Of a DNA stretch of 64,000 nucleotides, positions 1 through 8,596 are shown in pieces. A program made the position numbers and the translations under genes. The first letter of the stretch is position 1. Each line of letters opens with the position of its first letter. Source of the DNA: Struthidea cinerea (taxonomy: Eukaryota; Chordata; Aves; Passeriformes; Corcoracidae); assembly GCA_013397865.1 (NCBI GenBank), contig VZTI01001774.1, positions 37,659-101,658 on the forward strand. The letters are read 5' to 3'. Below the pieces are notes generated by a model. The model had not been told where the DNA came from. It made no database searches and worked only from the letters and a program-made list of their open reading frames with translations.

Positions 1-565
1 GTCTGCTCAGTGCTTTCTTAAACAGGACTTCCTCAGTGCTGCATTAAAAGGATTTTTTGCCAGTCATTTCTCTCTACTCCATGAATATGATTTCAGATAA
101 AGCTGCTCCTCTGCAGTGCCCAAAGATGCTAATGCTTTTAAATTAAAACCTAGTGCAGATATTAGAGGAACGAGTTCATTAAATATTTAACTCATTGCAT
201 TTTGGATACATACAACTGCTGACTTGATTACAAATAAGACTGGCTGATGATATGAATCTGAACTGTGCCGTTACAAAATAAGTAAAACTGCCGGAAACCA
301 GCCCATTTTTGACAGCTCGCAAGGACACTAACCTCATTAGTGCTGTTTTAATTCTGAACAGTCGGCAATGGCTGCTTCAGCCTTGTATTTTAATAATTAC
401 GGCAAAGAGTAGCTGATCTTTATCTGCCTTGCCTCATTCAAATCTAAGGAGATCATCATCATCCTCCTCAAGGGGCATGAACCACCTCCAGCACGGCATT
501 AAATTCCACCTCCTGGCATAAAGACAACCATCTCTCCACTGTGCAAACCGCTGCCCTATTGGTGG

Positions 566-628
566 CTGTGGAGTGGGAAGGGCCTGGCTGCCCTGATGGA
601 GCCTGTGGAGTGGGAAGGGGCTGGCTGC
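566..628. repeat. Imperfect tandem duplication, 37-bp period
   Basis: Two copies of a 26-base unit (starting CTGTGGAGTGGGAAGG) begin at 566 and 603 and differ by one base. A shorter related piece (GGAGTGGGGAGG...GGCTGC) follows. It is a small minisatellite-like duplication with no sign of function. Confidence 0.7.
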
Positions 629-2602
629 GGAGTGGGGAGGCAATGGCTGCTGCACTGCGCTGTGCTGCCAGCACGGCTCCTGCCTGGCCACGCCGTGCCC
701 AAGATGCTCCTCTCCTTTTGGGAATAGAGCTACTGCCTTGGCAGAGAGCTGTGCTGGCAAAGGGTGCTGGCTATGCAATGTAGACATGACAGTGGCCCCA
801 GATTTTGATCACTTTGAGCAATATAAATGAAAAAAAACCTCCTCAAATTACTAAATTTTGCATCACAGAAACAGTCTATTTTTATGCCTGGTGTTTACAG
901 AGCGAGCAAACTTCTAACAGAACCCTCAGACTTAGAAATCTGTTTACAAAGTTCAAAACAAAACTCCTTTCTTTCCCAAAGGTATCCTCTTGCCATTTAA
1001 AATACAAAATTAAATCCTGCTTATGTTAATTACTCCTCAAAGGGGACTCCAAATCCTTTTATTCAGCTCCCCCCTCTCTCTTTCTCTCATGGATTTTAAA
1101 ATAAGTCTTCAAGCTACCCCTTCGAAAACCCTCATGACTTTTAGCCCCATAACAGGTTGGCTGAGTTTCCTTCCCAGACCATGACCAAATCAAGCCACTC
1201 TCTTGAAGTCAGGACCTGACTCAAGCCAGGAGTATTTTTAGCTTGGATTTGTTCCGTAAACTTTTGTTTAGGGAAAAAAAAAAACAGCAACAGCTTAATT
1301 AATCCCATCCATCTTAGTCATACTTTGTATATTCAATTACTAATTTGTGTACTCTGTTACAGATTTAACAGAGGAAACAGTAAGTTACTGCAACTGCTCC
1401 AGTAAATGTCTGTATGGAATGCTAATGCCAGGAACCTTCCCAATAACAAAGCTCTTCCACTTCAATTTAAATCCATTAAAGACAGAAGGATAAAGAACAA
1501 AATGTATAATATTTGAACAAGAAAAATAAGACATAGATCACAAGGTGGTTTGGCAGCATGATCCAGGTTTTCACTATATCCTTTTCTTTAACAATTTCAC
1601 AGAAGTGAGGACAGGTGCTCAGTCTGCTTTAAGTCAGCTGCTTTAGTAGACACCATCACCACCACGTTCCACCTAAAAACTCCTTGCTGTGTCCTCAAGG
1701 AAATACGGAGATCTGACTTGATCTCCTCCTCCCACACCCAGTTTTAAATTGCCTGAGGGATTCAAAGGTTATTACAATGTCCTACAGCCACAGCAGATAA
1801 CCAGAAGATACCGCAGCTCCTTGGACAATTTTTATTACGTTAGACTAGAGAGCAAACGCAGATTTGCTGAAGCCAACTTCTTGCTTCATCTCCCCCCACA
1901 CAACAGAGCAACCTCTTCCTCTGCTAGGTGCCAAAAGACAGCACTGAGGGCCAGGGATAGGCAGAGCTGAAAATAAGAAATCAGAACTCCTCAGAAAGGG
2001 TTGGGTTTTCCTTGTTATCCATCCCAATGACTATGGCACCACAAACAAGATTTCCAAACACTCTCAGTGCCATCTGGGCAGCCAAGTTTCTTGAGCACAA
2101 ACTATTCAGCAGTGGAAGAGCAAGGGAATGAACAGGTCAGGAAATCTGCCCTCCTGAAGTCCAAAGAGTTTTGCAGGGTGAACCAGTCTGTGCTAACAAG
2201 CCATTCCAAAATAATAAGGCCTTTCGCACTGTGCAAGTGCCAGCCTCAAGACTGATGATGGACAGGTGGTTGAAACCACTTTACACACCTTGAAAATGTA
2301 GTTTGTAGGCTTTCGGTTTGTGCATATAACCGAAATAAAGAAGCAAAGCTCTCTCATTCCTGGGTAACTTACACCACACGATGCCTGCATGAACCAGACA
2401 CTGCAGAAATAAATGTTCCAGTCCTATCACAAACTTGTACATTTGGAGTTTGATATTTTTGTGAGCAAATATGAGTATGCAACAATACATGTTTGTAGAA
2501 ACTCTGAGCACTTAGTCTGAATTTAAGTAGTTACAATTTGTGATAAAAATCACAGCATGTCCTTGATTGACAGAGTCCTCAACAGCTTTGTTTTTGTCTT
2601 TC

Positions 2603-2604
2603 AG
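2603..2604 (+). other. SMIM18: Splice acceptor before the SMIM18 coding exon
   Basis: A T-rich tract ending TTTCAG directly precedes the SMIM18 exon. The coding exon therefore begins at 2605 with 45 nt of 5' UTR before the ATG, and a separate 5' non-coding exon upstream is implied. Confidence 0.7.
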
Positions 2605-2649
2605 CTCCCAAATCTGTGACAGTGAGCGTACTCAGACAACTCTTCAAGA

Positions 2650-2943
2650 ATGGCAACCCTGAACAGCACTCACTGGAATGAGACTACATCCATTTCCCAG
2701 TATCTGGGCTTCCAAGTGCAAAAAATTTACCCTTTCCATGACAACTGGAACACTGCCTGCTTTGTTATCCTGATCATATTCATCTTCACTGTGGTTTCTC
2801 TGGTGGTGTTGGCTTTCCTGTATGAACTGCTGGACTGTTGCTGCTGCGTGAAAAACAAAACTGTGAAAGACTTGGAGAATGAGCCCAATCTTGTCAGAGC
2901 AATGATGAACAGCTTCAGGAAGCGTGAAACAGAGGTGGTGTAG
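2650..2943 (+). CDS. SMIM18: Small integral membrane protein 18
   Basis: A 97-residue single-pass membrane protein encoded by one exon. The first 34 residues are polar and carry two N-glycosylation sequons (N5-S-T, N10-E-T) and the family segment QKIYPFHDNWNTAC. One hydrophobic helix spans about residues 35-60. It is followed by a CCCC cluster (63-66) suited to palmitoylation and a basic/acidic tail ending ETEVV. Length and sequence fit vertebrate SMIM18 (human about 95 residues as I recall). The ATG at 2650 lies 45 nt after a strong splice acceptor (AG 2603-2604) and gives the family N-terminus. The gene sits antisense inside the inferred GTF2E2 intron, as in human. Its molecular function is not known to me. 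An extracellular N-terminus is inferred from the sequons, and the last residues could be a class III PDZ ligand. Confidence 0.93.
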   Translation: MATLNSTHWNETTSISQYLGFQVQKIYPFHDNWNTACFVILIIFIFTVVSLVVLAFLYELLDCCCCVKNKTVKDLENEPNLVRAMMNSFRKRETEVV

Positions 2944-5900
2944 GAAGCACTGAGTGAGCACCTGCACTTGGAGAACTTGGTTTGGCACCTCGAATGAAGC
3001 CTCTTGTACCTTACAAATGAGCAAGTCATGTGCTTTCTTTCTTTTGGACTTAAATATCCACGGTTGCAATTTTATCTCTGGATGTGAACTGGAATAATTG
3101 GCAATGGCTTTCCAAGTGCTTAGCAGGAGGACAATCTACTGCGGTGTTAAGGGGGGAAAAAAAGATTTTTGTTTTAAGATGAACTTTTGCTGTTTCTATT
3201 GAGTGACTAGCATAGAATTTTGTCTACCCGACCGAACAAATGTTGCCTAACATGCATACAACTGTGTTGCTTAACTGAAGAAAACATTCATAAAAATGTT
3301 CAACAATCTGATCACATTCAGTGCAAAGACAGCAGTGTTGTCCCACCGAGTCAACCAGACAGGGACAGGACAGACAGACAAGGGGTAAGAAAAAAGATGG
3401 GAGAGAAGGGTTGAATGGCAAGAGACCTTTCAGGCAGGAGAGAATTGGGTGAATTCTAGCCTTTGACAGCATTTTTTATTATGGGTTTCTTGCTTTTAGA
3501 AGAGAGGGTGGTGGGAGAAAAACTAAGCCAACAAGAAATGCATCCCTAAAATGGTCTTTTCTAATCCTCCTAAGGGTAGTTTGACCCTTTCTTCCCCCAC
3601 TTCTCCAGTTCCAGAGAACTGTTCTCCCCTTATTTCATATTCAGCCTGGCCAACGATTTCTGGGTGTCGAGACCTGAGTAACCCACTACCTTCAGAATAT
3701 CTGACCCTTTCCACAAAATCCTGGTGGAAATAAACAGGGACACTTCTCTGCCCCAAGGCCGTTGCTTCTCTGGCAACCACAACACTACAGGGAGTTGGAC
3801 ATGCTGGATCTATCATCCCTATCCCAAACTTTCAAAGCTGAACTGGAACTGATGGAGTTCTTGTCAAGGAACACAGGCAGATGGGCCGCAGACCTCCCAC
3901 GCCAAAGAGGGGGATGTCATCCAGCCCGGCGGTCAGGTGCCAACGTGTTTCACAAAGGAGACCACACCAGGATCAGCCCTGTGCTAGAGAGGGCTGCTTC
4001 ACTTTTCACAAGAGAATCTCACTTTACTTCATCTGCCTGCTGACACATGCCAGAGTTCACACTCACCCCTTCCTCACATCCTGAACAGAGAACTCTCACA
4101 CCTCTGGCTCACCAGGTTATTCGTCCTCTGTAGCTGTGTTGTGTCCCTGATTTTTAAAACCATTCAAGTTTTGCAGTGACAAATGACAGCTGTAATAACA
4201 GTGTCCAACAGCGCGGCCATCGGTTAATCCTGGCAAGCCCTTCACGCTCCTGAACCCGCACAGAAATGTCCCAGAGCAAAGCTACATGTGGGACAAGTTA
4301 TTTAACTGTATTAACCCCAGAAAACATTCCTGTCGTGAAGGAAACAAAGCCCGCCTAAATGGCTACAGACTCTCAGTCCGTCCATGTCCGAAAATCCTTT
4401 GTGCTATGGTCAGTACCTATAACGATCTCCTTTTTTTAATATATATATATAATCAAATCCCTCTCTCAGGTTGAGTAGGACTAAGCTCCAGAAGATCTGG
4501 ACACAGTGGAATACTTGCTAATTGACACGTGCTGCTCCTGGTTGGTGAGATGGAGTCAGTCACAAGATACCCAGGGCACTATGAACTAGCACAGCTAGTC
4601 CAGTGATTCACCTGGAGAAGCAAACTCCCTCCTCCAGTCACAAAAACCACACAACCATTCATCTCAGATGCATTTCTTAAAGTGAAGTTTGGCCAGGACC
4701 AGTCCCCCATGCAGAGAATGCTTCGAGCTCAAAACCAAAAGCACAACTATGGCAGCTGATGCCCCAAGTACAAGATAACTTAGGACTCATGCCAAGACAT
4801 ACGATGAAGGTAATGTCAATTAACAATGACTCATTACCTTCTGCCGTATGTGACAGCATCAGCCTGCAAAGTCCTGCTCAAGAGGCCAGAGTAGCCATCG
4901 AGATGCACTGAATTAATTAATGTCTCTTTCCTAACAGCAAATGCTCTGGACGCTTGCAGCATTCCCACAAAATGCCCATCATGGCTGCACACAAGAGGGC
5001 AGCGTGTGCAACATGCCAGCCTCTGCTGCTCCAGCGATGCCTTCCTGAGAAGCACATGGAATGACAAATCCTGGGACTCATCCCAGCTTTTTATTTCACA
5101 GGTCTACAAAGAGGAATGGGTGTGGGCACAAGGAACAGAAGACAAAGGTGTCCCCTTGCACAGCACTAAAGAAGACTCAGAATGATTCTTTTCCACAAAA
5201 CAGCCCCTGAAGATTTTGGCTCTTGACTACTGTTGGCAGAGACCACTGAGACAAAGGTCTTAAGACAAAGACCAAGACCATAGCCACAATTTACTATTGA
5301 TTAATAAAATGAAACAAACAGATTTGATCCATTTCGTTTATTTTCCAGTTCCTATTCTGAACTGAGTAAACTAGTTATGATTTTTTTCAAATAACTGTTG
5401 AAATAATGATTTGAAATAATGATAGTAATCTCTGTATAGCAATCACTGTAGGAGCAGTGGGAAGCTTAGAGCCAGTCTTCACACAGAGGCCAGATTTAGC
5501 TGTGCAGTCATTTGAAGATTAGCATGGTCTCCATACCTCTCCTCCCCCAAAAAGTGACAAGGGCAGGTTCTGCGAGTCACAGAATCGCAGAACCACAGAG
5601 CGAGGGAGGACGTGCGGGCACTACGCACCCGGGAACTATCAGTGCCACCACACAAACACTGTGACTCCATTTATCACCTCCGTGGTCACTGCACAACAAA
5701 ACTAGGACTGACCACCTCAGTTTTTGTTTCTTTGGGGTGGTGGGACAGGGATTCCTCAACATCAGGTTTTTAGTCCACCTCCCTAGACCTATCTCTGACA
5801 CCCACATATCTTGACAGGCACCTGCCTATCTGGCAAGTCAAATAAAAAGCAGGTTTTGAGGCAACAGATTTTGACTCTGCAGCATAAAAATGTTATAGAA

Positions 5901-6880
5901 ATCCTGAAACCTTTCTGGTACTGCCTGGAAAACACCCAGCAGCATAAAAGATCAAGTTTATTTCCTCAGAGCCACACTGGGTCCCTGTTTGTGTAAGAGA
6001 ATTGTCTTACAGCCACAAAAGCACTTAAAGAAACCCTCAGCCCACCAAAACCACAGAAACAAAATGAAACCTTCTTTATCTGCTCAAATCCTCCAGATCA
6101 GACTCACATTTGTACCTGCTGCCCTCTTCCTCACTCCTCATCCCTTCTTCCCAGCAAACCCCGCTCATGCCAGAGACACAGCTTAGGATATTCCACGTAG
6201 AATTTTGTTTTATTTGGAGTGTCAAAAAGGGATGGATGGAAACCTGGCTTCCCATTATTTATTTTAGAATATTTGACTGATACTTTATTTGGTGCCTGAG
6301 AAGCTGCAGACACATTCCCAAATTCCCTACTCTTCCCCTGGGACAGAAGATGCCTCACTCCGCCCAAGTGCCGTGACGTTTTTCTCTGTTGTTTTTTAGC
6401 TCTATTGTTTCTTTTGGAGTTTAGGAGAGAGCCACGTGTGGTATTATTCAAAATAGGAGCATGGACTGTGTTTGCACAAGAGGGTGTTTTGTGGTTTAGT
6501 AACTCCTGGCATTTGATCTGACGTTTAAAGCGCACTCAAGTACTGCCACTGCTTTCAGAGCAAATCCTCTCCCCGGTGCTGCACTTTCCACACGCTCCCA
6601 CTATTTTTGGTGCTGCTTTATTAGCTGTTTCTTTGATACTGAGAGACGCATTATCAGTGCCACTATCCCAGGGAAACACCACAACTCCTGAGTAAAAGAG
6701 GCACAAACGTCTGGAATCCTTGGTGCTCATGAGCAAAGCTTAGCTCCCAGCTAAAACAAGGACAACTGCTAATTACAACATGCAAGCCAGACAAGATGCA
6801 CCTTGCAAAATCCATCTCATGTATGGATACCCACCAGCTTACAGTTACCTAAATGTTTTAGGTGCTCTTTTGCCAGAAAT
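2944..6880. other. SMIM18 3' UTR and intronic DNA of GTF2E2
   Basis: This follows the SMIM18 stop. The first few hundred bases are presumably its 3' UTR, but I see no convincing AATAAA to mark its end. The rest holds no recognisable exon on either strand. Short features include a (TA)n run near 4438-4451, a 13-bp tandem repeat (TGAAATAATGAT) near 5399-5424, and a weak CR1-like terminal motif near 5577-5600. Confidence 0.5.
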
Positions 6881-7003
6881 AATCACAGAATCATGGAACG
6901 GTTTGGGCAGGAAGGGAGCCTAAACTAAAGATCATCCAGTCCAGCCCCCTGCCATAGGGACACCTTCCACCAGACCAGGTTGCTCCAGGCCCTATCCAAC
7001 ATG
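6881..7003 (-). mobile_element. Truncated CR1 LINE, 3' end
   Basis: Read on the plus strand it runs ATCACAGAATCATGGAACGG, then the typical avian CR1 words ATCATCCAGTCCAGCCCC, CCATAGGGACACCTTCCACC, AGACCAGGTTGCTCCAGGCC and CCTATCCAAC. This is the complement of a CR1 3' tail, so the element is inserted in minus orientation. It is a 5'-truncated copy of about 120 bp with no coding capacity, lying in a GTF2E2 intron. Confidence 0.85.
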
Positions 7004-7353
7004 GCAAACACAGAGAAAACCAACGACACCACTGCTACTGCCTATCCAGCAGGCACTGAAATCCACAAACCAAAGCACAGTTTCACATGAATAATTTTGG
7101 CAGTAGTGATTCCTCCAACAGAGCAACAGCAAACAAGCCACAGGATGAGGCTTAACACATATGCAACAACAAAGAATGGGTTTTTCATATTATGCAAGTG
7201 ACTTTCTTAACAAAAGCGGTAATTGAAGAGAAAGAACGACAACAGCCACCAGCAAAACTCACAGATACAGCGTTATTCACATTAATAAACCATAGCTTAA
7301 AGGCAAGCAGTGGGAAACACCAAGCAGCTGCTGGACAGGAGACTTCCACCCAC

Positions 7354-7516
7354 CTGTGCTTTGTTTTGAGCTGGAGGAGCCCCCTTGTTCTACCTTGGCT
7401 TTCTTCTTCTTGGAGGCGGAGGAGTCCGAAGAGAGCGCTGGGCGTTTCTCTACGGCTGGCGTGGAGAGGGCTCGCTTTTTGAACAGCTCCCGCTCCCTCA
7501 GCAAGCTGGGGTCCAT
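7354..7516 (-). CDS. GTF2E2: TFIIE beta subunit, first coding exon (partial gene)
   Basis: GTF2E2 encodes the small subunit of general transcription factor TFIIE, which recruits and regulates TFIIH at RNA polymerase II promoters. This exon codes residues 1-54, beginning MDPSLLRERELFKKRALSTP, followed by a Ser-rich segment, a KKKK basic cluster and another Ser run. This matches the human N-terminus closely. The ATG (7514-7516) follows an acceptor (CAG, AG at 7521-7522) after only 4 nt. The exon ends in phase 1 at CACAG|GTGGGT (GT at 7352-7353). The winged-helix core exons are not in this window and should lie to the left of base 1. A non-coding exon 1 is expected in the CpG island at about 7.9-8.2 kb, partly in a gap. 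Confidence 0.93.
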
Positions 7517-7592
7517 GATTCTGCCACGGGGAAAAGGCGAGAAAAAGGTGCTGGCGTCAATAAGGTATTTAGGAGCAGAAATACCTGTATCG

Positions 7593-7754
7593 CAGAATAT
7601 GCTGAGCTGGATGGGACCCACAGGGTCCCATCACTGCGTCCAACTCTTAGCCCTACAAGGACACCCCAAGAACCCCACTCTGGGTCTGGGAGTGTTGTCC
7701 AAAGGCTCCGTGAGCTGTGTCAGGATTGGTGCTGTGACCACATCCCTGGGGAGC
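7593..7754 (-). mobile_element. Truncated CR1 LINE fragment in GTF2E2 intron 1
   Basis: The plus strand shows the hallmark words of chicken-type CR1 in antisense: AGAATATGCTGAGCTGGATG, then GTCCAACTCTTAGCCC, GGACACCCCAAGAACC, GTTGTCCAAAGGCTCC, GTGAGCTGTGTCAGG and GGTGCTGTGACCACATCCCT, ending GGGGAGC. It is about 160 bp and 5'-truncated. Mutation has made a perfect 10-bp stem within it at 7610-7632. Confidence 0.88.
7610..7632. repeat. Perfect inverted repeat, 10-bp stem, inside CR1
   Basis: GATGGGACCC-ACA-GGGTCCCATC, fully self-complementary with a 3-base loop, in the middle of the CR1 fragment at 7593-7754. Confidence 0.9.
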
Positions 7755-8083
7755 AATTTATTTCTCGTTTGCTCCTCCTTTTCCCGAATATGGACTTAAA
7801 TAACAGGGTAAAGGTGTCAGTGCACCACCGGACCCCTCAGGAGTGTGAACCGGAATGCCGAACCAGCCCTCACGGTCGTACCAGGGTAGGAAAGCCGGGC
7901 TCCAGCTTAACGAGGGACCTCACGGCCACCGGCAGGACGGAACAAAGTGGCAGCACGGCGGGCGGGCGACCGGAAACCAGCGGCCGGAGGGTGCCGGTGC
8001 CTGGCCGCCCCGATACCCGCGCACAGAGTGGGGAAGCCGCTCCCACGCAGCGCTCTCCGCTCCTGTCCCGGCGGTCCCGATCC

Positions 8084-8123
8084 NNNNNNNNNNNNNNNNN
8101 NNNNNNNNNNNNNNNNNNNNNNN
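8084..8123. other. Assembly gap (40 N)
   Basis: Forty consecutive N inside the GTF2E2 CpG island. The flanks are about 75-80% G+C. Its length may be nominal. Any reading frame running through it is meaningless. Confidence 1.
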
Positions 8124-8181
8124 AGCGAGCCATGCCGCTCCCGGCAGCCCCCGCGCGCCCCGCCCCGGAAACGGCCCGGCC

Positions 8182-8195
8182 GTGGCCATGGCAAC
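8182..8195. promoter_or_regulatory. RFX-type X-box
   Basis: GTGGCCATGGCAAC fits the X-box consensus GTNRCC-N2-RGYAAC, a near-palindromic site for RFX transcription factors. It lies between the WRN polyadenylation region and the GTF2E2 gap, in the GTF2E2 island. Binding is inferred from the motif only. Confidence 0.5.
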
Positions 8196-8231
8196 GCGCC
8201 CCGGGCCTGCCCGCCCTCAGCCCCCGCCGCG

Positions 8232-8251
8232 CACACACACACACACACACA
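8232..8251. repeat. (CA)10 microsatellite
   Basis: Twenty bases of perfect CA dinucleotide on the plus strand, GT on the minus strand. It begins about 20 nt beyond the two WRN poly(A) signals in the direction of transcription, where a GU-rich downstream element is expected. Confidence 0.95.
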
Positions 8252-8270
8252 GACAGAGACAAAGGCGTTA

Positions 8271-8290
8271 TTTATTGAAATCTTTTTATT
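8271..8290 (-). terminator. WRN: WRN polyadenylation signals (tandem AATAAA)
   Basis: On the minus strand, AATAAA occurs at 8290-8285 and again at 8276-8271, about 185 and 200 nt after the WRN stop codon. A GT-rich run (8251-8232) follows at the right distance for cleavage near 8252-8262. This gives WRN a short 3' UTR of about 210-220 nt. Confidence 0.8.
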
Positions 8291-8473
8291 AACTTCCCGT
8301 TTCACACAGTGAAGAAGTCCTAAAAGTGCTTTTTGAGGAAGAGAAGAGGCAGCAGCAGGAACGCAGAGTAGAGCGGGGCAATTAAAGCCTCTGTGAGGCA
8401 ACAGTCTCTGCCGAGAATGCTCCTGGCAGTGGGAAAGAAGATTAAAAAAAAAATATCATCTTGATTTCCACAT

Positions 8474-8596
8474 TCAACTGAAAATCCCTTTTCTGGTTTC
8501 AGTTTTGCATTTCTTGGTCTGGGTTTCTGGTCCAGCTGTTGCTGCCGAGGTTCCAAACCATGCTGGCACCCGCCTCTTAGCAGGGGGATGAGAGCT
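8474..8596 (-). CDS. WRN: WRN coding exon 35 (nuclear localisation, stop)
   Basis: Residues 1418-1457 plus TGA (8476-8474). AKRRVPAWFG matches the human nuclear-localisation segment KRRLPVWFA. The end KGIFS matches human GGLFS. Acceptor CTTCCAG. About 210 nt of 3' UTR follow. Confidence 0.95.
   Translation of the reverse strand, partial: SSHPPAKRRVPAWFGTSAATAGPETQTKKCKTETRKGIFS

Larger units (their letters stand above)
1..2604. other. Non-coding stretch, probable GTF2E2 intron
   Basis: I see no coding exon here. It is AT-rich, with only short chance reading frames. I looked on the minus strand for the next GTF2E2 exons (winged-helix part of TFIIE beta) and did not find them, so they should lie before base 1. 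The only structure noticed is an imperfect 37-bp tandem duplication at 566-628. The 3' end is a good plus-strand splice acceptor (pyrimidine tract, AG at 2603-2604) leading into the SMIM18 exon, so a 5' untranslated SMIM18 exon probably lies somewhere in this stretch. I could not place it. Confidence 0.55.
7850..8260 (-). promoter_or_regulatory. GTF2E2: CpG-island promoter of GTF2E2
   Basis: A short GC- and CpG-rich block in otherwise AT-rich DNA, lying directly 5' of the first GTF2E2 coding exon. It contains an RFX-type X-box (8182-8195) and a 40-base gap of unknown sequence. The non-coding GTF2E2 exon 1 and its transcription start are expected here, but I cannot fix the start or the exon 1 donor. 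Confidence 0.65.

Noticed and set aside
5577..5610. CR1-like terminal repeat (TCACAGAATCGCAGAACCACAG)
   Set aside because: Only about 25 bases resemble a CR1 3' end and the sequence that follows does not continue as CR1. Too weak to call.
7385..8401. Several 120-297-residue frames around 7.4-8.4 kb
   Set aside because: They pass through the 40-N gap, CR1 sequence and CpG island. The real coding sequence there is the GTF2E2 exon on the minus strand.
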